NCBI RefSeq assembly: GCF_007679035.1
Contig: NZ_VEFR01000002.1
Location: forward strand, 537,245-601,244
Origin: Agrococcus jejuensis
Lineage (GTDB): Bacteria > Actinomycetota > Actinomycetes > Actinomycetales > Microbacteriaceae
DNA: 64,000 nucleotides
Direction: 5' to 3'
Below are positions 14,713-23,162 of the stretch, piece after piece. The translations under genes and the position numbers were made by a program. Within the stretch, counting starts at the first letter, position 1; the number at the start of each line of letters is the position of its first letter. The notes below the pieces were generated by a model, which was given only the letters and a program-made list of their open reading frames with translations, made no database searches and had not been told where the DNA came from.

Positions 14713-16638
14713 GTGAGCGAGCCGATCGTGCCGCAGACGCGCATCCGCGCCGAGATCCGCCCCGACGGTGCCGGCGTGCTCGACGTCAACGGCACGCACC
14801 GCCACATCGAGCCCGGACCGTTCCCGCAGACGCGCACGGCGATCGTGTCGCACGCCGCCGAGTTCGCCGCCGCGCTGCGTCGCCCCATCGGCGTGACGAT
14901 CGCGGGCGCCGACGGCCACTGGGACATCGTCGTGCACCCCGACGGCTCCGTGACCGACGTGCGCCAGCTCGAGGCGCCCGCGCCCGAGGTGATCCCGTCG
15001 ACGCCGCCGCTCGCGGGGCCGCCCGTGCCGCAGCAGCCGGCCGCGCAGGCATTCGCGGCACCGGAGCCCGAGGCGCAGGCGCCCGCATCGCAGGTGCCGT
15101 CCGCACCCGCGGCTCCCCCTGCCCCCGCGCCCGCCCCGTCGTCGGCACCCGCCGCCGACGCTCCCGCCTTCGGCCAGACCGGCACGGTGCCGCCGCTCGC
15201 GGATGCGACGCTGGCGTCGCGCGACGAGCTGCCCGAGCCCGAGCCCGTCGTCGAGCCCGCACCGTCGTCGCACGGCGCGCAGGAGCTGCCCGCGACCCAC
15301 GAGTCGCCCGCCCCCGCGCCCGCCGCCCCGTCGCCCGCGCTGCCGTCGTTCGAGCCTCCGGCGATCGACGACACCGTGGCGGGCGCCCCGTCGGCGACCG
15401 CCGCTGCGTCCGAGCCGGCGGGCAGCCCCATCCAGTCGGTCCCCGGCTACGACCCGCTGCTCGACGAGACCGTCACCCGTCCGCCGAGCGCGAGCCCCAT
15501 CGCGGCGGTGCCCGCGGTACCCGGCACGCCGCCGCCCTCGCTCGGCTACCAGCCGGGCCAGCTCGCCGCAGCGCCCCCGCCCGCGGCCGACATGCCAGCT
15601 GCATCCGTGCAGGCGTCGCCGCAGGTGCCCATGCAGGCCTCCGCGCCGCAGGCACCGACGCAGCAGGCGACCGCGCAGCCCGGCTACGCCCCCGGCGAGC
15701 TCTCGGGCCCGATGACGGCGGACGGCCGCCACTCCTTCCTCCAGGCGGCGCAGCGCGCGCAGCCCGCGCAGCAGGGACTGCGCGGCGCCATGACCCGCAT
15801 GGGTCTCAAGATGGCGCCGAGCCAGGAGGAGCTGTCGGAGCGCGCCGACGAGCGCGCCGTGAGCCAGCACTGGTCGGGACCTCGCACCATCGCCGTCGTG
15901 AACGGCAAGGGCGGCGCCGGCAAGACGCCCTCGACCGTGCTGCTGTCGGCGATCTTCGCCCAGCTCGGCGGCGGCGGCGTGCTCGCCTGGGACAACAACC
16001 AGACGCGCGGCACGCTCGGCTGGCGCACCGAGCGCGGCGCGCACGAGGCGACGCTGCTCGAGCTGCTGCCCCAGGCCGACCGCCTGCTCTCCGCGGGTGC
16101 GCAGGCCGGCGACCTCGCCGCGTTCGTGCACCACCAGTCGCAGGACAAGTACGACGTGCTGCGCTCGAAGCCCATGCGCCTCGCCCACGAGAACCGCATC
16201 GAGCCCGGCGACGTCGACGCCATCCACGCCGTCGCCTCGCGGTACTACCGCCTCATCGTCATCGACTCCGGCAACGACGAGTCCGACCCCATGTGGCTGC
16301 GGATGATCGACCACGCCGACCAGATCGTGGTCGCGACCACGACGAGGGCGGACCATGCCGAGGCCGGCGCCCTGCTGCTCGAGGCGCTCGCCGAGCGCGA
16401 CGAGCGCTCGGCGATCCTCGCGAAGCGCTCGGTCGTCGTCGTGAGCCAGGCGGATCCGAAGGCATCGCGCCAGGACGTCGACGGCGTCATCGGCGGCTAC
16501 GGTCCGCTGGCGCGCGAGGTCGTGCGCATCCCCTTCGACCAGGCGATCGTCGACGGTCACCTGCGTCTCGCGTCGCTGCGCCCCGAGACACGGCGCGCGT
16601 GGCTCGGCGCCGCCGCGGCCGTCGCTCGCGGGCTCTGA
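14713..16638 (+). CDS. MinD/ParA-like ATPase with long Pro/Ala-rich spacer
   Basis: 641 residues. Residues about 1-90 form a small domain (VLDVNGTHRHIEPGPFPQTR, GHWDIVVHPDGSVTDVRQ). Residues about 90-390 are Pro/Ala-rich disorder. From about 395 there is a deviant-Walker ParA/MinD domain: VVNGKGGAGKTPSTVLLSAI, LAWDNNQTRGTLGW, RLIVIDSGNDESDPMW, VVATTTRADHAEAGAL. The Thr/Ser that usually follows GKT is Pro. Related actinobacterial proteins are EspI/type VII-associated or of unknown role; no secretion genes adjoin. GTG start with GGAGGG 5 bases upstream. Confidence 0.85.
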   Translation: MSEPIVPQTRIRAEIRPDGAGVLDVNGTHRHIEPGPFPQTRTAIVSHAAEFAAALRRPIGVTIAGADGHWDIVVHPDGSVTDVRQLEAPAPEVIPSTPPLAGPPVPQQPAAQAFAAPEPEAQAPASQVPSAPAAPPAPAPAPSSAPAADAPAFGQTGTVPPLADATLASRDELPEPEPVVEPAPSSHGAQELPATHESPAPAPAAPSPALPSFEPPAIDDTVAGAPSATAAASEPAGSPIQSVPGYDPLLDETVTRPPSASPIAAVPAVPGTPPPSLGYQPGQLAAAPPPAADMPAASVQASPQVPMQASAPQAPTQQATAQPGYAPGELSGPMTADGRHSFLQAAQRAQPAQQGLRGAMTRMGLKMAPSQEELSERADERAVSQHWSGPRTIAVVNGKGGAGKTPSTVLLSAIFAQLGGGGVLAWDNNQTRGTLGWRTERGAHEATLLELLPQADRLLSAGAQAGDLAAFVHHQSQDKYDVLRSKPMRLAHENRIEPGDVDAIHAVASRYYRLIVIDSGNDESDPMWLRMIDHADQIVVATTTRADHAEAGALLLEALAERDERSAILAKRSVVVVSQADPKASRQDVDGVIGGYGPLAREVVRIPFDQAIVDGHLRLASLRPETRRAWLGAAAAVARGL

Positions 16639-16681
16639 CCAGCGTCGTCGCGAGCGCGCGCCCGTGGCGCGCATCCGGCCG

Positions 16682-17374
16682 CTAGGCGTCGGCGGCGGGC
16701 CGCGAGGCGTGATCGTGCGTGCTGCCGCTCGAGCCGCCGCCGCGCGGCGGACGCACCTCCGAGGGCATCATCGTGCGCGAGACGTGCTCCTGCGCGATGC
16801 GGCGCATGCCGAGCAGCATCGCGTCGCCCAGCACCGTGCCGATCACGACGGTCTCGGCCATGCGCGAGCGCGCCACGGCCGCGCGACCGACGGCCGAGAG
16901 ATCCTGCCTGGCGATGAGCTCGATGGGCGTCGCGTAGACCGCGAGCATGTCCTCGACGTCCGCGCGACCGACGCCGATGGCCGTGTCGACGACCGCAGCG
17001 CACTGCAGCACCCCGGGATTGTCGTCGCCGACCTCCCACCCCTCGCGCTCGATCGCAGCGCGCACGATGGCGATCGCCTCGTCGGAGGGGCGCTGCTCGA
17101 CGCGCGACACGGCGCGGTGCGCGTCGCGCACGACGACGTCGATCGGCAGGGTGTCGTCGTCGATGGCCTCGAGCAGCTCGCCGACCGCGGCGAGCGACAG
17201 GCGACCACCCTCGACGAGCGCGCGGATGAGGCGGAGCCTCGCGACATGCGTCTCGTCGTACGTCGTGCTGTTGACGGATTCGCGCACGCCGGGGTGGAGC
17301 AGGCCCTCGCGCACGTAGAACTTCACGAGCGCGACGCTGACGCCTGCGGCGGCACTGACCTCTCGCACGTGCAT
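16682..17374 (-). CDS. MerR family transcriptional regulator
   Basis: 230 residues. The N-terminal winged helix is clear: MHVREVSAAAGVSVALVKFY, YVREGLLHPG, TTYDETHVARLRLIRALVEG, with the usual dimerisation helix. The C-terminal part (about 90-210) is an all-helical domain without cysteines of metal-sensing MerR proteins, so it probably senses an organic signal. GGAGGTG precedes the ATG. It is followed on the same strand by nothing and preceded by the nucleoside hydrolase, whose stop lies 77 bases upstream; no target is obvious. Confidence 0.88.
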   Translation of the reverse strand: MHVREVSAAAGVSVALVKFYVREGLLHPGVRESVNSTTYDETHVARLRLIRALVEGGRLSLAAVGELLEAIDDDTLPIDVVVRDAHRAVSRVEQRPSDEAIAIVRAAIEREGWEVGDDNPGVLQCAAVVDTAIGVGRADVEDMLAVYATPIELIARQDLSAVGRAAVARSRMAETVVIGTVLGDAMLLGMRRIAQEHVSRTMMPSEVRPPRGGGSSGSTHDHASRPAADA

Positions 17375-17450
17375 CGCAGCACCTCCCCCACCTGACAGCG
17401 AGCCGGCGGTGTCGGTCGGGTGGCCTCTCCTCGTCCGCGGCGGATGCAGC

Positions 17451-18416
17451 CTACTCCCAGGCGGTCGTGCCTGTCGAAGGATTCTCGACAATGTCGAGCA
17501 TTGCTCGCTCGAACCCGTCCCCCACCTCGAGCACGACACGGTGTCGCGCGTCCGTCTCGTCCTGCCAGGCGCCGTCGACCATCTCGAGCGTCGCGCGCGT
17601 GCGTCCGCGCTCGGGTCCGTCGGTGCAGTCGACCGTCACGGTCGCGAGCGGCGAGCGCGTGGTCTGCACGAGACCCGTGGCGATGCCCAGCGCGACGGCG
17701 TCGTGGTTGACGGCGGCACGCTCGCCGAGGATCGGCTCGTAGAAGTCCATGTAGGCGTCGAGCATCGCCGCGAGCCGCCGTCCGAGCGCGTCGCCGCCCG
17801 CGAGCCGCTGTCGCATCGCATCGGTGATGATCGAGTCCATCGTCACGTCGAGCCCGACGAGCGTGACCTCCCACGAGGCGGCGAAGACCTTCGCCGCCGC
17901 CTCGGGGTCGTGGTGGATGTTCGCCTCGGCGAACTCCGACACGTTGCCGCGACGCAGCACCGCGCCGCCCATGATCGTGACCTGGCGGATGCGCTCGGGC
18001 AGCGTGGGGTCGGCGTCGAGCGCGTGCGCGAGGTTCGTGAGCGGACCGACGGCGACGAGCTCGAGGTCCTCGACGGCGTGGCTCGATGCGACGATCGTCT
18101 CGACGGCGGTGCGCTCCGAGAGCCGCGGGGCGTAGGCGAGGTCGGCGTGGCCTCCCTGCCCGTCGGTGCCGTGCACCTGCGGCGAGTACCAGGCGTCGCG
18201 GCCGTCGTAGGGGCCCGCGGCGCCGACCGCGACGGGCACGTCGTCGCGGCCGGCGAGCGCGAGCACCTCGCTCGTGTTGCGCGCGCCCTGCACGACGTCG
18301 ACGTTGCCCCACACGACGGTGCAGGCGACGAGGTCGATGGAGGAGGAGCGCGCGGCCGTGGCGATCGCGAGGGCGTCGTCGATGCCCGTGTCGACGTCGA
18401 GGATGATGCTGGTCAC
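17451..18416 (-). CDS. Nucleoside hydrolase (inosine-uridine type)
   Basis: 321 residues. The N-terminal Asp cluster IILDVDTGIDDALAIATA binds Ca2+ and activates water; VHGTDGQGGHADL, TIMGGAVLRRGNVSEFAEAN (with Asn/Glu ribose contacts) and NHDAVALGIATGL are the other family signatures. It cleaves the N-glycosidic bond of ribonucleosides in salvage. GTG start with TAGGCT 6 bases upstream (complement of 18423-18428), a leaderless arrangement. Confidence 0.92.
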   Translation of the reverse strand: MTSIILDVDTGIDDALAIATAARSSSIDLVACTVVWGNVDVVQGARNTSEVLALAGRDDVPVAVGAAGPYDGRDAWYSPQVHGTDGQGGHADLAYAPRLSERTAVETIVASSHAVEDLELVAVGPLTNLAHALDADPTLPERIRQVTIMGGAVLRRGNVSEFAEANIHHDPEAAAKVFAASWEVTLVGLDVTMDSIITDAMRQRLAGGDALGRRLAAMLDAYMDFYEPILGERAAVNHDAVALGIATGLVQTTRSPLATVTVDCTDGPERGRTRATLEMVDGAWQDETDARHRVVLEVGDGFERAMLDIVENPSTGTTAWE

Positions 18417-18487
18417 GCTGCGAGCCTAGGTCGCTCGCCATGTCGGTGGTGCCACGCAGGATGGGGCGACCGACTCGAGGAGGAGCC

Positions 18488-18865
18488 ATGTCCGAGCCCA
18501 CGACCACCGATGACGCATCCGCCGGGTCCCCGCACCACGCCATCGACTACGTCGAGCTGTCGGCGCGCGACCTGCCGGCCGCGCGCGCGTTCTACGAGCA
18601 GGCGTTCGACTGGACGTTCGTCGAGTACGGCCCCGACTACGTCGGAATCCAGGGCGACGGTCGCGAGCAGGGCGGCATCGCCGTGGGCGCTGCCCCGCCG
18701 CTCGTGCAGCTGTACTCCGACGACCTCGACGCGACCCTCGCGGCCGTGCGCGCGGCGGGCGGCACGATCACGGTCGAGCCGTTCGACTTCCCCGGCGGTC
18801 GCCGGTTCGCGTTCGTCGACCCCGCAGGCAACCAGCTCGGCGTCTGGACGGCCGCGTCGGAGTGA
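18488..18865 (+). CDS. VOC family protein
   Basis: 125 residues with one glyoxalase-fold module pair: IDYVELSARDLPAARAFYEQ, FDWTFVEYGPDYVGIQ, QLYSDDLDATLAAVRAAGG and FAFVDPAGNQLGVW at the end. Substrate not known. The ATG at 18488 has GGAGGAG directly upstream, better than the earlier ATG at 18440. Convergent with another VOC gene 88 bases away; the two are only distantly alike. Confidence 0.87.
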   Translation: MSEPTTTDDASAGSPHHAIDYVELSARDLPAARAFYEQAFDWTFVEYGPDYVGIQGDGREQGGIAVGAAPPLVQLYSDDLDATLAAVRAAGGTITVEPFDFPGGRRFAFVDPAGNQLGVWTAASE

Positions 18866-18953
18866 GGCGGCCGCGCGGCTGCGAGCGTCGCGTCAGCGCT
18901 CCCGCGCTCGCTCCCCGAGGTGCGGGCGCAGCGAGCCAGGCAGAGCGGCCCGG

Positions 18954-19334
18954 CTACTGACCGTCGCTCGCGCGGCAGAGGCAGAAGGGGTGTCCTGCCG
19001 GGTCGAGGAAGACGCGGAAGCCGCCGTCGGTCGAGGGCTGGTGCTCGTGCAGCGTCGCGCCGAGCGCGAGCACCAGCGGCTCCGCGGCGGCGATGTCGTC
19101 GACGTTCACGTCGATGTGCATCTGCTGCGGGTGCTCCTGCCCCGGCCACTCGGGTGCGCGGAAGCCGTCCGCGCGCTGGAAGCACAGCGGCGGCCATCCC
19201 TGCGAGTACGCCTCGGCCCATGACCCGTCGTCGTCGGCGGTGTGCTCCCACCCGAGGAGCTCGGCGTAGAAGGCGGCGAGCGCTCCGGGATCGGGGCAGT
19301 CGACGACGACGATGGGGGTGCGTGCGATGGCCAT
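18954..19334 (-). CDS. VOC family protein
   Basis: 126 residues: TPIVVVDCPDPGALAAFYAE, LLGWEHTADDDGSWAEA, QQMHIDVNVDDIAAAEPLVL and FRVFLDPAGHPFCLC, the standard layout of a small glyoxalase/bleomycin-resistance protein. The two Cys at the C-terminal strand (FCLC) are unusual for the fold. Start 6 bases after TAGCGT (complement of 19341-19346). Confidence 0.87.
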   Translation of the reverse strand: MAIARTPIVVVDCPDPGALAAFYAELLGWEHTADDDGSWAEAYSQGWPPLCFQRADGFRAPEWPGQEHPQQMHIDVNVDDIAAAEPLVLALGATLHEHQPSTDGGFRVFLDPAGHPFCLCRASDGQ

Positions 19335-19390
19335 GCCGTGACGCTAGCCCCGGCATCCGACATCCACGAGGGGCTTGCCGCCGCCGCGGC

Positions 19391-20290
19391 TCAGGGCAGG
19401 AGCGGCGCCGCGAGCGGGAAGAGCCAGATGAGGTCGGGGTTGCGACCGACCACGATCGCGAGGAACACGACGACGTCGAACAGCAGGTGCACCGTGACGA
19501 CGTAGAGCAGGTTGCGCTTCGACAGGTTGAAGATGAGGCCCTGGATGAGCGCGAACGGGATCGTGAGCAGCGGCCCCCACGACTGGTAGCCGAGCTCCCA
19601 CAGGAACGACACGAAGATCGTCGCCTGCAGCACGTTGGCGATCCAGAGCGGGAAGTGGCGCAGCAGCAGCGTGAAGACGATGCAGATGAAGAACAGCTCG
19701 TCCCACAGGCCCACGGCGTTGACGCCGAGGAAGAAGCGGCCCACCTCGCCGCCGTCGGCGAGCTCGGGCCAGTTCAGGTAGACGCCGGAGCCGAGGAAGT
19801 AGAAGGGGAGGATCAGGTACGCGGCGACGATCACGACGCCGACGTACGTCCACTGCGCGCGCGTCCATCGCCCACCCCGCCACGGGAAGGCGATCGACCG
19901 CTCCTTGTAGACGTACCGCGTCACGACGAACGGGATGACGAGGGCCAGGCCGAGCACGATCGTGAACCGCGCGACGCCCGCCCACGACACGTCGGCCTTG
20001 AGCTCGACGAGGCTGATGACGGTGAGGCTCGCGGCGATGACCGCGAGGTCGGCGCCGAGGCGTCGCGAGAGTCCGGCGCGATCGGTGAGGACGCCGCCGA
20101 CGACGCCGGAGAGCAGGATGACGTAGCCGGGGATCGTCTCGAGGAACCCGAAGAGCACGACCGCCGACAGCGACACGAGCGCCGCGGGCACCATGGCCAG
20201 TGGATGCGTCGCGGCGGGGTCGGGCTGCGCTGCCCGAGCGCTCGCCTGCGCCGACGAGGGCTGCGGCTCGGTGGCCTCGGACGCGGTCAC
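19391..20290 (-). CDS. CPBP-like intramembrane protease family protein
   Basis: 299 residues with about eight hydrophobic segments after a 30-residue Ala/Pro/Gln-rich head. The C-terminal half resembles CPBP/Abi glutamic intramembrane proteases: GLWDELFFICIVFTLLLRHF, IPFALIQGLIFNL and VVTVHLLFDVVVFLA hold the expected Glu, and His with Asp. The first motif has a single Glu rather than EExxxR, so activity is uncertain. GTG start, TAGGCT 6 bases upstream (complement of 20297-20302). Confidence 0.75.
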   Translation of the reverse strand: MTASEATEPQPSSAQASARAAQPDPAATHPLAMVPAALVSLSAVVLFGFLETIPGYVILLSGVVGGVLTDRAGLSRRLGADLAVIAASLTVISLVELKADVSWAGVARFTIVLGLALVIPFVVTRYVYKERSIAFPWRGGRWTRAQWTYVGVVIVAAYLILPFYFLGSGVYLNWPELADGGEVGRFFLGVNAVGLWDELFFICIVFTLLLRHFPLWIANVLQATIFVSFLWELGYQSWGPLLTIPFALIQGLIFNLSKRNLLYVVTVHLLFDVVVFLAIVVGRNPDLIWLFPLAAPLLP

Positions 20291-20360
20291 GGCCCCAGCC
20301 TACGGGCGAGGCCCCGACGCCCGTGAGGGGCGGCGGGGCCTCGGCAGACGGTGGTAGGGG

Positions 20361-21026
20361 TCAGCGGGCGAGCGCGTCGAGCGCCTCGCCGATCGGCGTC
20401 GCGCCCGTGTTCACCTCGACGATCGCCTTCGTGAGCGCGGGTCGCTCGAGCACGGCTGCGATGAGCGCCGCGACGTCGGCGCGCGCGATCGTGTCGGGCT
20501 CGACCGACGCATCCAGCTGCTTGACCTCGACGGCGCCCGTGGGCGCATCGAGCGTGAGGCCGCTGGGGCGCAGGATGACCCAGTCGAGGCCCGACGCCTC
20601 GATGGCGGCATCGGCGTCGGTCTTGGCGTCGGCGTAGGCGCGGAACGACGAGTCGTCGGGGACGCCGTGGTCGGGCCCCGCGCCGAAGTACGACACCATC
20701 ACGTAGCGCGTGGCGCCTGCGGTCTGCGCCGCCTCGACCGTGCGGATGGCGGCGTCGCGGTCGACCGCGAGCGTGCGCTCGGGCGAGCCGCCGCCTGCAC
20801 CTGCCGACCAGACGACGGCATCCGAGCCCTCGAACAGGCCCGTGAGCGCCGCGACGTCGAGCGACTCGACGTCGGCGACGACGGGCGTCGCGCCCAGGGC
20901 GGCGACGTCGTCGGCGTGGTCGGGATTGCGGATGATCGAGCGCACCTCGTGGCCCGCCTCGACGAGCAGGGGCGCCGCGAGCAGCGCCACCTTGCCGTGG
21001 CCTCCGATGATCGTGATCTGCATCAT
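20361..21026 (-). CDS. NAD(P)H-binding atypical SDR
   Basis: 221 residues. [20 protein letters not shown] is the glycine-rich dinucleotide site (GGxGxxG-like) and [24 protein letters not shown] and [12 protein letters not shown] follow the NmrA/YtfG-like atypical short-chain pattern. Substrate unknown. The first ATG overlaps the stop of fgd (ATGA, 21023-21026), so it is translated together with the F420-reducing enzyme; it may use or support F420-linked redox, but that is inference only. Confidence 0.85.
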   Translation of the reverse strand: MMQITIIGGHGKVALLAAPLLVEAGHEVRSIIRNPDHADDVAALGATPVVADVESLDVAALTGLFEGSDAVVWSAGAGGGSPERTLAVDRDAAIRTVEAAQTAGATRYVMVSYFGAGPDHGVPDDSSFRAYADAKTDADAAIEASGLDWVILRPSGLTLDAPTGAVEVKQLDASVEPDTIARADVAALIAAVLERPALTKAIVEVNTGATPIGEALDALAR

Positions 21027-22027
21027 GCTCCCTTCTTGAGCAGCGGCAGCACGTCCTCGGCGAACTGGTCGAGGAAGCGCTGCTGGTCATGGCCCGGTCC
21101 GTGGAAGACCAGGTGGGTGAAGCCGAGGTCGACGTAGTGCTGGATGGCAGCGGCCGTCTCCTCGGGGTCGGACGAGACGATCCAGCGCTTCGCGACCTGC
21201 TCGATGGGCAGCTCGTCGGCGAGACGCTGCATCTCGGTGGGCGAGTGCACCGACTGCTTCTGGTCGGGCGTCAACGACAGCGCCGCCCAGAAGCGCGTGT
21301 TCTCGAGGGCGCGCTCGGGATCTCGGTCGTACGAGACCTTGATCTCGATCATGCGGTCGACGTCCGCATCCGTGCGGTCGGCCTTCGCGATCCCCTCCTC
21401 GAGGTTGGGGATGATCGTCTCCTGGTAGTACGCGTCGCCCTTGCCGGAGGTGCAGATGTGGCCGTCGCCGACGCGGCCGGCGTAGCGCGTCGTGGCGGGG
21501 CCGCCGCCGGCGACGTAGATCGGGATGGGCTCGTGCGGCTTGTCGTAGATGGTCGCGCCGTCGGTGGAGTAGTGCTCGCCCTCGAAGGTGACGAGATCCT
21601 CCTTCCACAGCTGGCGGATGAGGCGCACGGCCTCGCGCAGTCGTGCGAAGCGCTCGGGGCCGTCGGGGAACTCGACGCCGATCGCATGCTCGTTGAGCGC
21701 CTCTCCCGTGCCGACGCCGAGGATGAAGCGGCCGGGATGCACCTGGCCGAGCGTGCCGAACGCCTGCGCGATGACGGCCGGGTGGTAGCGCAGCGTGGGC
21801 GTGAGCACCGAGGTGCCGAGCACGATGCGGCTCGTGCGCTCGGCGGCCATGCCCAGCCACGTGAGCGCGTTCGGGGCGTGACCGCCCTCGTGCCGCCAGG
21901 GCTGCAGGTGGTCGGAGATGAAGGCCGAGTCGAACCCGACGCGCTCGGCCTCGACCACGAGGTCGAGGAGCTCGGCGGGCGTGAACTGCTCGGCGCTGGC
22001 CTTGTATCCGTAGCGCATGCTCCCCAT
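21023..22027 (-). CDS. fgd: F420-dependent glucose-6-phosphate dehydrogenase
   Basis: 334 residues, a luciferase-like (LLM) TIM barrel. The sequence follows mycobacterial Fgd closely: [78 protein letters not shown] and [19 protein letters not shown]. It oxidises glucose-6-phosphate and reduces coenzyme F420, feeding F420H2 to other oxidoreductases. Length equals the mycobacterial enzyme. The ATG at 22027 has GAGAGGG upstream; an in-frame ATG three codons later is possible. Overlaps the downstream SDR by ATGA. Confidence 0.9.
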   Translation of the reverse strand: MGSMRYGYKASAEQFTPAELLDLVVEAERVGFDSAFISDHLQPWRHEGGHAPNALTWLGMAAERTSRIVLGTSVLTPTLRYHPAVIAQAFGTLGQVHPGRFILGVGTGEALNEHAIGVEFPDGPERFARLREAVRLIRQLWKEDLVTFEGEHYSTDGATIYDKPHEPIPIYVAGGGPATTRYAGRVGDGHICTSGKGDAYYQETIIPNLEEGIAKADRTDADVDRMIEIKVSYDRDPERALENTRFWAALSLTPDQKQSVHSPTEMQRLADELPIEQVAKRWIVSSDPEETAAAIQHYVDLGFTHLVFHGPGHDQQRFLDQFAEDVLPLLKKGA

Positions 22028-22166
22028 GCTGCACCCTCTCCGTCGTGCTCGGTCGGGTCGGCCGCCTGCCTGTCGCACGATGCGCGCGCGTGCTATCGCC
22101 GCCCTCCCCAGGTGCAACGAGCGGCGCGGGTGGGCATTCCGCGGCAGGTGGGCACGCCCGTCGATC

Positions 22167-22345
22167 GGCCACTTCCTGCGGTGACTGGTCGCGAATGGTC
22201 GCTGACTGGTCGCGAATGGTCGATGACTGGTCACGAATGGTCGCTGACTGGTCGCGAATGGTCGCTGACTGGTCACGAATGGTCGATGACTGGTCGCAGT
22301 TGGCAGCCAAGGGCGACCAGTCGACAGCCAGGTGCGACCAGCGTC
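22167..22345. repeat. Intergenic element B: 21-bp tandem array with flanking words
   Basis: Opens with GGCCACTTCCTGCGGT (22167-22182), the exact complement of a word at 24627-24642. Then five full 21-bp units (22182-22202, 22203-22223, 22224-22244, 22245-22265, 22266-22286) and a partial sixth. Each begins TGACTGGTC and contains GAATGGTCG; a G/A and a C/A position vary between units. Inverted half-units GCGACCAGTC and GCGACCAGCG close the element. It lies between the fgd start and the MarR stop. The period equals two DNA turns. All frames are open through it, but it has no coding character. Confidence 0.9.
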
Positions 22346-22369
22346 GCGCTCCCGGCGGGCCCCGAGGGG

Positions 22370-23005
22370 TCAGGCGCGCGGCCAGGCCTCGACGACGCGG
22401 GCGAGGAGGGTGGCGAGCTGCCGGCGCTCGGCCTCGTCGAGCGGGGCGAGCGCCTCGGCGACGGGCGCCGCCCGGCGTTCGCGGTGCTCGTCGGCGTGGC
22501 CGCGCCCCCTCGACGTCACGACGATGCGCGTGCGCCGCGCATCCGAGGGATCGGGCTCGCGCCGCACGAGCCCCTCGTGCTGCAGCATCTGCACGACGCG
22601 GGATGCGCGCGGCTGGTCGATGCCGATCGCGGCGCCGAGGTCGGTGATCGACATGGGCTCGTCGGACGCTGCCAGCACCGCGAGCGCGCGGTGCACGGCC
22701 ATCATGCGGCCGCGGCCGCCGGGTCCGCGGCCGTGCGGACCCGGACCGCGATGCTCGCCGTCGCCGGACTCGGCATCGTGCGGGCCGCCCTGCGGCCAGC
22801 CACCGCGACCTCCACGACCGAGCGGGCCGGGGCCGTCGGCCTCGCCCCCTCCCGGCCCTCGCCCGCGCCCAGCGGGACCGCGCATCCACGGCCCGCCGGG
22901 TCCCGCAAGGCCTCGGCCGCGGCGCAGCATCGCGAGCGCGTCGAGCGCATCGGCGACGGCTGCGACGGATTCGTCGGATGCGGGGTCTTGACGTGACGGG
23001 CACAT
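22370..23005 (-). CDS. MarR family regulator with Gly/Arg/Pro-rich insert
   Basis: 211 residues. The C-terminal half is a MarR winged helix: RALAVLAASDEPMSITDLGA, IDQPRASRVVQMLQHEGLVR, DARRTRIVVTSRGRGHADEH. The N-terminal part has a helix (ESVAAVADALDALAMLRRG) and then about 60 residues of GPGG/GRG low-complexity sequence, which is not part of the usual MarR fold. The divergent gene encodes a protein with a similar Gly/Arg/His-rich composition. The ATG at 23005 lies 7 bases after TAGGAT; repeated ATGCAT words overlap the promoter and are the likely operator. Confidence 0.85.
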   Translation of the reverse strand: MCPSRQDPASDESVAAVADALDALAMLRRGRGLAGPGGPWMRGPAGRGRGPGGGEADGPGPLGRGGRGGWPQGGPHDAESGDGEHRGPGPHGRGPGGRGRMMAVHRALAVLAASDEPMSITDLGAAIGIDQPRASRVVQMLQHEGLVRREPDPSDARRTRIVVTSRGRGHADEHRERRAAPVAEALAPLDEAERRQLATLLARVVEAWPRA

Positions 23006-23043
23006 GCATGTCATCCTACATATGCATGCACTTCGACATGCAT
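23003..23043. promoter_or_regulatory. Putative MarR operator and divergent promoter
   Basis: A perfect inverted repeat ATGCATGTC (23004-23012) / GACATGCAT (23035-23043) surrounds a third ATGCAT (23022-23027 region). The -10 box TAGGAT of the marR gene lies within it. Autoregulation and control of the divergent gene at 23163 are likely. Confidence 0.55.
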
Positions 23044-23162
23044 TGCGATGCGACAGGAACGACCACCGCATCCGCCCCTCGATCCCCACGGACCCGAGCC
23101 GCGGACGTCCGGTCCGACGCCACCCAGGCGCCCGGCATCGCCCCTGACCTGAAGGAGCCACC

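Noticed and set aside
18866..18953. GCGAGCG / CGCTCGC pairs between two convergent VOC genes as a bidirectional terminator
   Set aside because: The stem is short and interrupted; other foldings are equally likely in this composition.
22182..22303. Tandem repeat considered as a CRISPR array or as a heptad-repeat protein
   Set aside because: Units are contiguous with no spacers and no cas genes exist nearby. The seven-residue repeats encoded in several frames have no start, ribosome site or extended gene context.
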